Assembly (NCBI RefSeq): GCF_900188105.1
Contig: NZ_FZNP01000002.1
Coordinates: 806,001 to 870,000, forward strand
Direction: 5' to 3'
DNA length: 64,000 bases
Origin: Actinomadura mexicana
GTDB taxonomy: Bacteria; Actinomycetota; Actinomycetes; Streptosporangiales; Streptosporangiaceae
The notes under the pieces are model-generated. The model ran no database searches and had not been told where the DNA came from. It was given only the letters and a program-made list of their open reading frames with translations. The position numbers and the translations under genes were made by a program. Below are positions 49,611-58,411 of the stretch, piece after piece (position 1 is the first letter of the stretch; every line of letters begins with the position of its first letter).

Positions 49611-49873
49611 CCCCGCTCCAGCGATTTCGGCGCACGCGCACCCCACCTGGCACGCGCGTAACGAACCACCAAGCTAACAAACATCGCTGTCTATTTAAAC
49701 TCCCCTCGGCAGCCCGACCGCCGATCGGGGATGCCCGCCCCGTCCCGTCCTCGCGAGGTCACCAGGGGACGGGCCGGTGCTCGCGGCTCCATCTCCGACA
49801 ACAAGGAACCTGCCGTCCGCTGGACCTGGTGGACCCTTCCGGCCTGGTGCGCCCGCCCAGGCCGGAGGGGCCG

Positions 49874-52048
49874 TCAATGCTCGTCGAGTCCGGTGATCCT
49901 GGTTCGGAGGTCGGCGACCAGGTTCGCCGCGTGCGGACCCGCGGCGTGGCGTGCCGAGTCGAAGCCGTCCGCGACCGCGGCGAGCGGGTCCGGGTTGGTC
50001 GCGCGGTGCAGAGCGCGCCAGACCCACGGGTGCTCGCCGCCGTCGAGCTGGGAGCGGCGGGCGCGCAGGTGGGCGCCGGCGGTCAGGGCACGGGCGGCGA
50101 CGCTGGCGGCGACGTCGGGGTCTTCGCTGAGCCCCGCGTATCGGGCCGACTCCGCCGCCGCCCACCAGGCCAGGTCCCGAAGCGCCGGTTCGGGCAGCCC
50201 GGTCAGTTCCTCGATGACGGTGCCGAGCGGGGCGCCGGACCGTGCCCGGTACGGGTACAGCGGGGGCAGGTGCGGAACGATCCGGAAACCGATGTCGGCG
50301 TCCTCCATGCGGGCCAGGTCATCCGCGGTGATGCCGTGGCCGATGAACCGCTGTACCGCGACCATCCCCATCATCTGCCTGCCGCGGTTGTAGTCGGCGA
50401 AGTCGAGGCCGGCGAGCGCCGCGGTGAGCCGCGGTGGCGCGTCGAGCTCGCCGAAGGGCTCCTCCGACAGCAGCACCTCGCCGTGCTCGGCGAACGACAG
50501 CCGGGTCAGCGCATCGACGTTCCAGTACATGCTGGCGGCCCGGCCGCCGACGGACGCACGGGTCAGCACGGGCTCGGTCGAGCCCTGCCAGCCGTTGTAC
50601 TCGACGGCGAGCACGGCGCCGCCCTTGTCCAGGACCGCGACCCATGGGTCGATCGACCTCCGGCCCATCAGCTCCTCGCCGATGGCCCGCATCGACTCCG
50701 GCCGGTCCGGGTCCGCTCCGAAGGCGCGCAGTACGTCCGCGACGTCCGTCCCGGTCACCACCGTCACCGTCGCGGCCACCTCCAGGGAGCTCCTGCGCAG
50801 CCACCGGTAGACGGCTTCGGGCGGTTCGGGACGCACCGGCTCCGGCTCACCGCGCAGCCGGTGGCCGAGCCGGTCGGTGCGGGCGTGCACGATGTCGGGC
50901 GCGGCGGGCGCCTGCCACACCACCAGTTCGTAGTTCTCCGTCTCGGCGGTGTCGTCCCGGCCGCGCGCGTGCACCCGCAGCCGGTAGTCGCCCGGCCAGG
51001 GAGGGGTGATCCCGCGCAGGGACGGCGCGCCCGCCCGGGGGCCGCCCAGGGAGGCGCCGCCCGTGGCGGCGCACCAGCTGACCTCGACGATCTCCTCCCA
51101 TCCGGTCGCGACGTCCGGCGGCGGCTCTTCCAGGACGCTTAGCAGGACCCGGACGTGCCCGCTCTCGGCGCCGGTACGGATCACTGCGCCGCCCGGAACC
51201 ACCGCGACCAGCCCATTGCCATCGAAGTCGACGTCCGGGGGGCCGTCCGCCTCCAGCAGCGCGAACCGGTGCCCCGACACCTCTGCCGACCCGCTGGACC
51301 GGAGGGGCAGCAGGTAATCCGCCCGGGTCTTGGCGAGGACGGCGGCGGCGTAGCCGGCGGGCATCGGGGCTTCGCGCAGCAGCAGGACCGCGGTGCCGAT
51401 CGCCGCGCCGAGCACCGCCGGCGGTTCGGCCGCCCAGGGCGGGACACCCGCCCGCCGCACGACGGCGGCGGCGGCGGACACGGCCAGCGCCAGCCGTGCC
51501 GCGCCATGCGCCGCGGCGACCTCCCGCTCGCCGGTGACCGCGCTCTCCACCGTCAGGAGGGCCGCCACGCGCGGGTGGGCGGCCAGCCGGCGGGCCAGTG
51601 CGGCGACGAGCGGCACCGCCCCCGGCCGGATCCGGTCCAGCCGGGCCGCTCCGTTGACCGCCTCGCTCGTCCCTTCCATGATGCCGATCGCGAAACCGCC
51701 GGTCAGCGGCTCCCCGAGGAGACCGCACAGGTCCGGGACTCCGGCGAGGTCCAGCTCCGGCACGGTCAGCTCCAGAGCGCCGAGCAGGCGTTCGACCAGC
51801 AACGGCGGCAGCGCGCCGAGCGCGTCCCGAACCGGCGAGTCGCCCGGCCCGGGCCGGGCGCGGGAGTGCGCCCAGGCCGCAGGGACGGGCCCGACGGCCG
51901 ATCGACGGAGCGGTCCCGCGTCGTCGGCGACCGCCCGCAGCCGACCGAGCTCGGCCGCCGGCGTCGCCGGAACGCGGGCGGCGATCAGCGGTATCACCGC
52001 GGCGACCGGTCCAGCCGCTTCCTCGATTAACGCGTCTGGAATCTCCAC
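49874..52048 (-). CDS. Large DUF6461-domain protein
   Basis: A 724-residue cytosolic protein. Residues about 1-430 are not recognised; they are Ala/Leu-rich helical, then a beta-rich stretch (GHVRVLLSVLEEPPPDVATGWEEIVEVSWCAATGG, WPGDYRLRVHARGRD). Residues about 430-560 match DUF6461: DPWVAVLDKGGAVLAVEYNGWQGSTEPVLTRASVGGRAASMYWNVDALTRLSFAEHGEVLLSEEPF. The last 170 residues hold ALRDLAWWAAAESARYAG, also common in that group. DUF6461 has no known function. The GTG at 52048 is chosen for GGAGG 7 nt upstream; a TTG at 52078 is possible. Confidence 0.7.
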   Translation of the reverse strand: MEIPDALIEEAAGPVAAVIPLIAARVPATPAAELGRLRAVADDAGPLRRSAVGPVPAAWAHSRARPGPGDSPVRDALGALPPLLVERLLGALELTVPELDLAGVPDLCGLLGEPLTGGFAIGIMEGTSEAVNGAARLDRIRPGAVPLVAALARRLAAHPRVAALLTVESAVTGEREVAAAHGAARLALAVSAAAAVVRRAGVPPWAAEPPAVLGAAIGTAVLLLREAPMPAGYAAAVLAKTRADYLLPLRSSGSAEVSGHRFALLEADGPPDVDFDGNGLVAVVPGGAVIRTGAESGHVRVLLSVLEEPPPDVATGWEEIVEVSWCAATGGASLGGPRAGAPSLRGITPPWPGDYRLRVHARGRDDTAETENYELVVWQAPAAPDIVHARTDRLGHRLRGEPEPVRPEPPEAVYRWLRRSSLEVAATVTVVTGTDVADVLRAFGADPDRPESMRAIGEELMGRRSIDPWVAVLDKGGAVLAVEYNGWQGSTEPVLTRASVGGRAASMYWNVDALTRLSFAEHGEVLLSEEPFGELDAPPRLTAALAGLDFADYNRGRQMMGMVAVQRFIGHGITADDLARMEDADIGFRIVPHLPPLYPYRARSGAPLGTVIEELTGLPEPALRDLAWWAAAESARYAGLSEDPDVAASVAARALTAGAHLRARRSQLDGGEHPWVWRALHRATNPDPLAAVADGFDSARHAAGPHAANLVADLRTRITGLDEH

Positions 52049-52335
52049 CACGGCACCTCCGGCGGCCAGCGTGTACAAGACGCCAGAACACTAGGCTTCG
52101 CCGCTGACACTGACGCCCCCGGCGAGAGCCCCGCCGACGTCGCCTACGCCCAGCGCGCGAAGGCCGCCGAGGGGCTGCGACAGCGCACTGCACGCGTGCG
52201 TCGTGTGGGACGACACCGTCCCCGGCCGAGTCGGTGGACGCACGAGGGCATGCCCCTCACCGACCCCACCCCCCGCGGCCGCCACCTCAGGGCCACCGCG
52301 ATGCGTTGAGAACGGCGGAGGATCGGTCCTGATGC

Positions 52336-52671
52336 TCAGGCGCGGTACGCAGCCGCGAGGCGCTTCGGGGCGGAGAGCCGCCAGGCCTCGGTGACCAGTT
52401 CGTTCAGTTCCCCGGGGTCGACGGTGGCCAGCCTGACCTTCACCCATGCGAAGCGTCCGCCGGCCCAGGACGGGGCGAAAGTCTCCGGGTCTTCGGTGAT
52501 GAGGGCGGCCTGCTCCTCCCGGGTGGCTTTGAGCATGACGACGCCCTCGGCCTCGTCGAAGTAGCCGAAGCCCTTGTCACGGACTCGGAAGCCGGTCATG
52601 TTCCCGTAAGACTCGCGCTCGGTGACCTCCGGCAGGCCGAGCACCATCTGCAGGAACTCTTCAGGACGCAT
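52336..52671 (-). CDS. MmcQ/YjbR family DNA-binding-like protein
   Basis: A 111-residue protein of the MmcQ/YjbR (DUF419) family. FLQMVLGLPEVTERESYGNMTGFRVRDKGFGYFDEAEGVVMLKATREEQAALITEDPETFAPSWAGGRFAWVKVRLATVDPGELNELVTEAWRLSAPKRL spans the whole domain. The fold resembles CyaY-like or DNA-binding domains; function is poorly known. No strong Shine-Dalgarno is seen before the ATG. A decayed relative lies at 37910. Confidence 0.85.
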   Translation of the reverse strand: MRPEEFLQMVLGLPEVTERESYGNMTGFRVRDKGFGYFDEAEGVVMLKATREEQAALITEDPETFAPSWAGGRFAWVKVRLATVDPGELNELVTEAWRLSAPKRLAAAYRA

Positions 52672-52744
52672 ACTCAAAGAGGTACCACCCAGGTCGGACG
52701 CTTCATCACCGCGGCTCGCGGCTGGAACCACCCGCAGCAGAGGT

Positions 52745-53302
52745 TCATGGGAGTGGTTCGTAGAACGAGTCGACGGCGGGCTGGCCGGTGTAGTTCGGGC
52801 CGGCCTGATCGTCGGCCCCCAGGTAGCGGTACGGAAGCCGTACCTTCGCATGTCCGTGGCGGGAGATGCGGCGGCGGGCGGAGTCGTAGGCGAAGCCCCG
52901 CGCGCAGCTGGGCCGTGAGGCGGCGGCCGGCGGGGGCGCCGTCCGCAAGGCGGACCGAATGGGCGTCGAAGTTGGCGACGAACAGCCCTTCGCCGGTGAG
53001 CCAGGACGCGAGGCGGCTCAGAACGCCGAGTTTGTCGCCCACGTAATGCAGCCCGTGCACGCACGTGATCAGGTCGAAGCGGCCGTCGGGGACCCACTCG
53101 GCCGCAGAGCCGCTGACCAGGCGCAACAGAGCGGGGAAGGGTTCGGGGCGAAGTGGTCCACGAGGTCGAGCCCGATGATCTCAACCTGACCGGCCAGGCC
53201 GCGATCGGTCAGAAGCGCGGCCGCCTCGGCCGGGGCCCGTCCGCTCCCGCAGCACAGGTCGAGCCACCGCACGGGCGACGAGGCCCTGGCGCGGGTGCTC
53301 AT
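52745..53302 (-). pseudogene. Frameshifted SAM-dependent methyltransferase
   Basis: Three consecutive frames make one methyltransferase. First MSTRARASSPVRWLDLCCGSGRAPAEAAALLTDRGLAGQVEIIGLDLVDHFAP (motif I), then RLVSGSAAEWVPDGRFDLITCVHGLHYVGDKLGVLSRLASWLTGEGLFVANFDAHSVRL, then ARGFAYDSARRRISRHGHAKVRLPYRYLGADDQAGPNYTGQPAVDSFYEPLP. Shifts fall near 53130-53150 and 52900-52930. The expected N-terminal 40-50 residues are also lacking. Two independent shifts argue against a single sequencing error. Confidence 0.75.
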
Positions 53303-53389
53303 CTGTGGATCAAGCCCCGGTCGATCTCGACCTCGATGGCGGCCTCTGGAGCGACGGCACCGCCCTGTCCCCGCACCGGGCACTACCGG

Positions 53390-54082
53390 TCACTGCTGGG
53401 TTCTCGGGTCCTCGGTGGGGTCGGCGTACAGGGGCGGGCAAACGCGGCCGATCGCACTGGTGCGCAGCTCGTAGTGCCAGGATTCGTTCCTGTAGATCTG
53501 GCACAGTCCGTACTCGGCCCCGTTTTCCGAAAGCCATTTCGTGGCATCGGAATGGCCGATGTCGACCGCTTCCCCTTTCACGTGGAGTGAGGTCGAGGCG
53601 GTGGCCACCCAGCGGGCGGCCTCCTTCTCAGAGCCGTACTTGGCGACCGCCTCGCGAAGCAGGAGATTCTGGTATGCCGGGGAACGCCAACCGCTGTTGA
53701 CGTAGAACTTGATTCCGTCGTCCGCGGCGTCCCGCGCGGCCCGGCGGAGGGTCTGGAGGAGATCTGGATCGAGTTCGGCCACAGCTGGAAACGCGTCGTC
53801 GAACACCGACACATCGTCCGGGACGACCCCGTCACCTTCGTCGATCGGACCACGGGCCCCGTGGCGAGGAGCGCTCTCGCCGGGCGCAGCGCGCTGCTCA
53901 CCGCGAGGATCTTTGGGGGATGACGCGGCGGATGAGGACCATGAGCGGGCCGGGGAGGGCGAGGAATCCGACCGGTAGCCGAGAGCCGAGCTGATCATCG
54001 CTATGACGACCATCAGGCCGATGCCGGTAAACCAGTAGATCTTGCGGGGCGCTTTTCGTGCCGATGGAGGTATTGGTGGCAT
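53390..54082 (-). CDS. Membrane-anchored VanY-like M15 D,D-carboxypeptidase
   Basis: A 230-residue exported zinc peptidase. One N-terminal helix (IYWFTGIGLMVVIAMISSALGY), a disordered linker to about residue 95, then the VanY domain: DDGIKFYVNSGWRSPAYQNLLLREAVAKYGSEKEAARWVATASTSLHVKGEAVDIG (first zinc His and Asp) and NESWHYELR (final His). It trims terminal D-Ala from peptidoglycan precursors. With no vanR/S/H/A genes nearby, a housekeeping role is more likely than glycopeptide resistance. Confidence 0.87.
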   Translation of the reverse strand: MPPIPPSARKAPRKIYWFTGIGLMVVIAMISSALGYRSDSSPSPARSWSSSAASSPKDPRGEQRAAPGESAPRHGARGPIDEGDGVVPDDVSVFDDAFPAVAELDPDLLQTLRRAARDAADDGIKFYVNSGWRSPAYQNLLLREAVAKYGSEKEAARWVATASTSLHVKGEAVDIGHSDATKWLSENGAEYGLCQIYRNESWHYELRTSAIGRVCPPLYADPTEDPRTQQ

Positions 54083-54329
54083 ACCGCCAGTCAAGGCAGT
54101 GTGGCGTAGCCGGGGCGTATAGGGTTTCTGATATGCCGACGATATGTGCCGGTCCGTAGAATTGACGTATGCGTGTGGGCAGCGAGATGCAATGCGGCCA
54201 GTTCGCCGGCGCCGAGTGCACCACCGCCGGACACGAGGGGGAGGCGCCCTCTGCGGGCCGGGCAACCACAGGGACTGTCGGCCGATGGTGGCCGCGCGTC
54301 GACTCCGTCCGATGCCCGCCCGCCGTCGG

Positions 54330-54355
54330 TTGACCTCGGCCCTGATGCCCATAAG
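54330..54355 (+). promoter_or_regulatory. Promoter region conserved in both paralogue copies, copy 1
   Basis: TTGACC, 14 nt, CATAAG followed by GGGTG. The same blocks at the same spacing recur at 57191-57216 before the second copy of the downstream gene. The sequence identity extends through the start codon. Confidence 0.5.
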
Positions 54356-54366
54356 GGTGTGCGGTG

Positions 54367-54993
54367 ATGAACGGGTCAATGCCAGATCATGACGACGGTG
54401 CCCGCGACGGCTTGACGATGCAGCATGTGGGGATCGCGGGCGCGGTCGGCGCGGTGGTCCTCGGGCTGGTCGTGGCGGTGGCGATCGCCGTCACCCCGGA
54501 GGATGGCGGCGGGCCGGATGAGCGCGCGGTGGCGGCGTCTTCCGCGCCCGCCGGCTCGGCCGTGCCGAGACCGTCCGCGACGGCGGCCGGCTCAGCGCCG
54601 CCCGCGGCGCCGGTCGTGCGGTGGCGGGGGACGCTGACGCTGAACGGGCCGCGGGCGCGGCGGGATCTGGACGCGACGCCGCCGCGGCTTTCGGAGCGGG
54701 ACGGGGAGCCCGACATTCGGGGCGACTGGCTCAAGCCTCTGGTGGAGGCCGAATCGGACGCGCAGGTCGTGCTGATGCGTCCGGGTAGCGAGCCGGCGGC
54801 GGCCCGGTGTCGGGATGCCGCGGCGACGGAGGGAGCCGACGAGGTCGAGGTGGACGAGGGAGACGTGGTCTGCGTGCTGACCGCCGCGGGCCGGGTGGCG
54901 CGGCTGGCGATCGTGGAAGCGCACATGACCAGCAGAGCGCCGATCGTCAGGGCCCGCGTAGTGATCTGGGACATGCCGGGGCCCGCACAGTGA
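54367..54993 (+). CDS. Membrane-anchored extracytoplasmic protein, copy 1 of an ABC-flanking pair
   Basis: A 208-residue protein: a short cytosolic start (MNGSMPDHDDGARDGLTMQHVG), one membrane helix (IAGAVGAVVLGLVVAVAIAV), a Ser/Pro/Ala linker, and a globular extracytoplasmic domain of about 125 residues starting VVRWRGTLTLNGPRARRDLDATPPRLSERDGEPDIRGDWLKPL. It contains two Cys (AARCRDAAATEG, DVVCVLTAAG) that could pair. No family is recognised. A close paralogue lies after the ABC transporter. Reads like a small accessory or sensor of an envelope system. Confidence 0.7.
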   Translation: MNGSMPDHDDGARDGLTMQHVGIAGAVGAVVLGLVVAVAIAVTPEDGGGPDERAVAASSAPAGSAVPRPSATAAGSAPPAAPVVRWRGTLTLNGPRARRDLDATPPRLSERDGEPDIRGDWLKPLVEAESDAQVVLMRPGSEPAAARCRDAAATEGADEVEVDEGDVVCVLTAAGRVARLAIVEAHMTSRAPIVRARVVIWDMPGPAQ

Positions 54994-55279
54994 CCGCTGG
55001 CCAGGCCCCCGGCAGGTGATGGTGCGGAAGTTCGGCCGGCGGATCGCGCCATCTCCGCCGGCTCGCGGCGCTCGGTCCGCCGCCTGCCGGATCTTCACTA
55101 CGCGGTGGACACCTGCGGGCAGCTCGCACGGGGGACGAGCCCCGCGCGGCCACGTCAGCGGACGCCGGACTTATAAAACTTCATCGGTGTTCGCCCGCGG
55201 ACACCACTGTTTCCGAAATCTTGTGATCGTTTCAGCGCTCGCGAAATGCGTTCGCGTCGTCCGGACGGTCTGAGGCAGC

Positions 55280-57172
55280 ATGGGAGCGCGGCGGCGTGGA
55301 GGGCGGGTGGCTGTGTCAAAAGCACGAGGCGGCTCAAGGGACGGCAAGTCGGCCCGGCAACGGGCGGTTATGCTGGCCCTGCGCTTTTACAGCGGCGTGC
55401 TGCGCCGCCAGTGGCGGATCTCGCTTCCGGCGATGATTTTACCGGCACTCGGGAATACCTGCCTGTTCTACCTGACCCCGCTCATGGTGGCCGCCCTGGT
55501 GGGGCGCCTGGCCGAAGGCGGGGAAAGCGACCTCGCCGCCCTCCTGCCCTACGTCCTCGGATTCGCCGGCCTGATGACGGCGGGCGAGGCGCTGTGGCGA
55601 GTGGGCCTGCACTTCCTCAACCGGACGAACAGCCGCGGCATCGAATGGCTCGCCAACACCGGCATGGACGAGTTGCTCGCCAAAGACGCCGCGTTTTTCC
55701 ATGACAACTTCGCCGGTTCGCTGACCAAACGGATACTGAGCTTCTGCGGCGGTTTCGAAAGTTTCGCCGACACCCTCACTTTCGCGGTCGTGGCCAACGT
55801 GATCCCGCTGTCCTTCGCCTCGGTGATCCTGTGGCGGTACCACCCGCTCCTGGTCGTCGTCCTCCTGGGCCTGATCGTCTTCACCGCCTTCCTCGTCGTC
55901 CCGTTCATCCGCCGCAGGCAGGCGCTGGTGGACAGGCGCGAGGCGGCGAAGGTGAGGGTCTCGGGCCACATCGCCGACGTGCTGACCAACATGGAGACGG
56001 TCCGTGCGTTCGCCGCCGAGGAGCGGGAGGCCGCCGAGTTCCGCGGCCGGGTCGCCGAGCAGAACCGCCTGGCGCTGCGCTCCTGGGACTACGCCAACCT
56101 GCGGGTCGACACGATCGTCGCTCCGATGTCGATCCTGACCAGCGCCCTGGGGTTGTTCGTCGCGGTGGCGCTTCGCGGCGGGCTCGGCGTGGAGGCGATC
56201 GTGGTGACGTTCTCCTACTACACCAACGCGACACGCATCATGTTCGAGTTCAACCAGATCTACCGGCGGATGGAGAGCACACTCACCGAGAGCGCCCAGT
56301 TCACCGAGCTGCTCCTGGCGCCGCCGACCGTCGCGGACCCGCCCGACCCGCAGCCGTTGCGTCCGGTCGACGCCTCGGTCCGCTTCGAGCGGGTGCTCTT
56401 CGCCCACGGCGGCGGCCCGCCCCTGTTCGAGGGACTCGATCTGGAGATCCCCGGCGGCGCCAAGATCGGCCTGGTGGGACGGTCCGGAGGCGGCAAGACC
56501 ACCCTCTCCCGGCTGCTGCTGCGCCTCATGGACGTCGACGGCGGCCGGATCCTCGTCGGCGGCCAGGACATCGCGCGGCTGCGCCAGAGCGATCTGCGGA
56601 GCATGATCGCGTACGTCCCCCAGGAGCCCGCGATGTTCCACCGGTCGGTGCACGACAACATCGCCTTCGCCCGGCCGGGCGCCACCGAGGCCGAGATCCT
56701 CCGGGCCGCGCGGGCGGCGCACGTCACCGAGTTCGTCGAGACGCTCCCGGACGGGTTCGGCACGCTGGTCGGCGAGCGGGGCGTCAAGCTCTCCGGCGGC
56801 CAGCGGCAGCGCATCGCCCTCGCCCGCGCCATCCTGCGGGACGCCCCGATCCTTCTCCTGGACGAGGCGACCAGCGCGCTGGACTCGGAGAGCGAACTGC
56901 TCATCCAGGAGGCGCTGTGGCACCTGATGCGCGACCGCACCGCACTGGTCGTCGCGCACCGTCTGAGCACGGTCGTCCGCATGGACCGCCTGGTCGTACT
57001 CGACCGCGGCCGCGTCCTCGAAGAGGGTTCCCACCGGGAACTCCTCCAGTCCGAGGGGGCTTACGCCCGTCTCTGGCACCACCAGTCCGGCGGCTTCCTC
57101 ACCGCCGAAGCCGCCCGGGGCGCCTTGCCCGCCGCCCAGCGCGACCAGGACTCCCAACCGGTGACCGGCTGA
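55280..57172 (+). CDS. ABC exporter, fused membrane and ATPase domains
   Basis: A 630-residue homodimer-type exporter half-transporter. About six membrane helices lie in residues 35-330 (ISLPAMILPALGNTCLFYLTPLMVAALVG, LTFAVVANVIPLSFASVILW, PLLVVVLLGLIVFTAFLVVPF). The ATPase domain from about 365 has Walker A GLVGRSGGGKTTLSRLL, Q-loop YVPQEPAMF, signature KLSGGQRQRIALARA, Walker B ILLLDEATSA and H-loop VVAHRLST. It belongs to the lipid/peptide/drug exporter group (MsbA-like). GTG starts at 55307 or 55313 after GGAGGG are possible. It is enclosed by two copies of a membrane-anchored protein gene. Confidence 0.9.
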   Translation: MGARRRGGRVAVSKARGGSRDGKSARQRAVMLALRFYSGVLRRQWRISLPAMILPALGNTCLFYLTPLMVAALVGRLAEGGESDLAALLPYVLGFAGLMTAGEALWRVGLHFLNRTNSRGIEWLANTGMDELLAKDAAFFHDNFAGSLTKRILSFCGGFESFADTLTFAVVANVIPLSFASVILWRYHPLLVVVLLGLIVFTAFLVVPFIRRRQALVDRREAAKVRVSGHIADVLTNMETVRAFAAEEREAAEFRGRVAEQNRLALRSWDYANLRVDTIVAPMSILTSALGLFVAVALRGGLGVEAIVVTFSYYTNATRIMFEFNQIYRRMESTLTESAQFTELLLAPPTVADPPDPQPLRPVDASVRFERVLFAHGGGPPLFEGLDLEIPGGAKIGLVGRSGGGKTTLSRLLLRLMDVDGGRILVGGQDIARLRQSDLRSMIAYVPQEPAMFHRSVHDNIAFARPGATEAEILRAARAAHVTEFVETLPDGFGTLVGERGVKLSGGQRQRIALARAILRDAPILLLDEATSALDSESELLIQEALWHLMRDRTALVVAHRLSTVVRMDRLVVLDRGRVLEEGSHRELLQSEGAYARLWHHQSGGFLTAEAARGALPAAQRDQDSQPVTG

Positions 57173-57190
57173 GTGGGGCCGTCCCCGCGG

Positions 57191-57216
57191 TTGACCTTGA
57201 ACCTGACGCGCATAAG
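57191..57216 (+). promoter_or_regulatory. Promoter region conserved in both paralogue copies, copy 2
   Basis: TTGACC, 14 nt, CATAAG followed by GGGTG, starting 18 nt after the ABC transporter stop. The match to 54330-54355 shows that the duplication included the promoter. Confidence 0.5.
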
Positions 57217-57227
57217 GGTGAGTGGTG

Positions 57228-57869
57228 ATGAACGGGTCAATGCCAGATCATGACAGAAGCACCGGCACCGGCTTGACGATGCAGCATGTGGGGATCGCGG
57301 GCGCGGTCGGCGCGGTGCTGCTCGGAATGGTCGTGGCGGTGGTGATCGCCGTGACCCCCGAGAACGGCGGCGGGCCGGGCAAGCGTGCGGCGGCCGCGCC
57401 GCCGACGACGTCGACCAAGGCGGCGCCTTCCGCGCCCGCCGGCTCGGCCGCGCCGAAACCGTCCGCGAAGGCGACCATCTCGGCGCCGGTCGTGCGCTGG
57501 CGGGGGACGCTGCTGCTGAAAGGGGCGACGACGCGGCGAGATCTGGACGCCGTACCGCCGCGACTCTCGGAGCGGAACGGGGAGCCCGACATCCGGGGCG
57601 ACTGGCTCCAACCTCTGGTGAAGGCCCAGTCGGACGCGCAGGTCGTGCTGATGCGTCCACGGAGCGAGCCGTCGGCGGTCCGGTGCCGGGATGCCCTGGC
57701 GACGGAGGGGTCCGACGAGGTCGCGGTGGACGAGGAGGACGTGGTCTGCGTATCGACCGCCGCGGGCCGGGTGGCGCGACTGACGATCCTGAAAGCGCGC
57801 ATAACCATCAACTCACCGATCGTCAGGGCACGCGTGGTGATCTGGGACATGCCGGCGACCGGACAGTGA
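57228..57869 (+). CDS. Membrane-anchored extracytoplasmic protein, copy 2 of an ABC-flanking pair
   Basis: A 213-residue paralogue of the gene at 54367, alike along its full length: N-terminus MNGSMPDHD, helix VGAVLLGMVVAVVIAV, then VVRWRGTLLLKGATTRRDLDAVPPRLSERNGEPDIRGDWLQPL, both Cys conserved (VRCRDALATEG, DVVCVSTAAG), ending VRARVVIWDMP. Differences concentrate in the linker and at basic/acidic positions. The arrangement suggests duplication followed by divergence of charge while the fold stayed the same. Confidence 0.7.
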   Translation: MNGSMPDHDRSTGTGLTMQHVGIAGAVGAVLLGMVVAVVIAVTPENGGGPGKRAAAAPPTTSTKAAPSAPAGSAAPKPSAKATISAPVVRWRGTLLLKGATTRRDLDAVPPRLSERNGEPDIRGDWLQPLVKAQSDAQVVLMRPRSEPSAVRCRDALATEGSDEVAVDEEDVVCVSTAAGRVARLTILKARITINSPIVRARVVIWDMPATGQ

Positions 57870-57874
57870 CCGCC

Positions 57875-57910
57875 GGCGGCCCCGGCGGTTCTTTGGGCGC
57901 CGGGGCCGCC
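57875..57910 (+). terminator. Hairpin terminator
   Basis: GGCGGCCCCGGCG, a 10-nt loop, CGCCGGGGCCGCC: a perfect 13-bp stem 5 nt after the stop of the second paralogue. Confidence 0.78.
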
Positions 57911-58135
57911 GATCCTCGCGACGCCCCGGCTGTGAGGCTTTGTGCCCACCCCTGGGACTGTCGGAGAGCCGTCAACAGGCCGTCGCGCCGACCCGACCCG
58001 TAACGCCTCCTACGGGCAGCCTCCACCACCGCACCGGCCATGTGAGGGACCTCCCGGAGCCTCCAAGCCCGACGCGGGCGCGGTCGTCCTGGGCGCCTCG
58101 GCGGCGTCGGCGCCGCTCGTGGTGGACGCGCGGGC

Positions 58136-58411
58136 TCAGCCGTTGTCCTCGACGCCGAGCGCTTGCACGATTCCCTCGGCCACCGACGTGATGATCCCGG
58201 GGTAGTAGAAGACGACCGCGATCACGATGCTGAGCACGATGAACTGAATGAACCGCGTGATCTCCCGGGTGAACAGGAAGAACAGGGCCACGATCCCGAC
58301 GATGACCAGGAACAGCGGCCCGAAGATATTGCGCAGCCAGTCGGCCAGTTGCTGGGTGTTCGGGTCGTCTTTCGCGGCCAGGATCACGGCCGCCTTCACG
58401 CTGTGCATCAT
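58136..58411 (-). CDS. Small two-helix membrane protein
   Basis: A 91-residue protein: an amphipathic start (MMHSVKAAVILAAKDDPNTQQLADWLRNIFG), then two hydrophobic helices (PLFLVIVGIVALFFLF and FIQFIVLSIVIAVVFYYPGI), ending in an acidic tail (LGVEDNG). It resembles small TcpD-type proteins found in actinobacterial conjugative modules, but no conjugation genes are present here, so that link is weak. GGGAGCAGAGACGAC precedes the double ATG. Confidence 0.6.
   Translation of the reverse strand: MMHSVKAAVILAAKDDPNTQQLADWLRNIFGPLFLVIVGIVALFFLFTREITRFIQFIVLSIVIAVVFYYPGIITSVAEGIVQALGVEDNG

Noticed and set aside
52091..52447. 118-codon minus-strand frame between DUF6461 and YjbR genes
   Set aside because: Overlaps the real YjbR gene and has no recognisable family; the 52049-52335 gap is left without a gene.
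53390..54082. Glycopeptide-resistance vanY
   Set aside because: The M15 domain is VanY-like, but no vanHAX or vanRS genes are present, so a resistance cluster is not supported.
58136..58411. Conjugation module (TcpD-like protein)
   Set aside because: Only a two-helix small protein with weak resemblance; no relaxase, FtsK/TraB or other transfer gene nearby.
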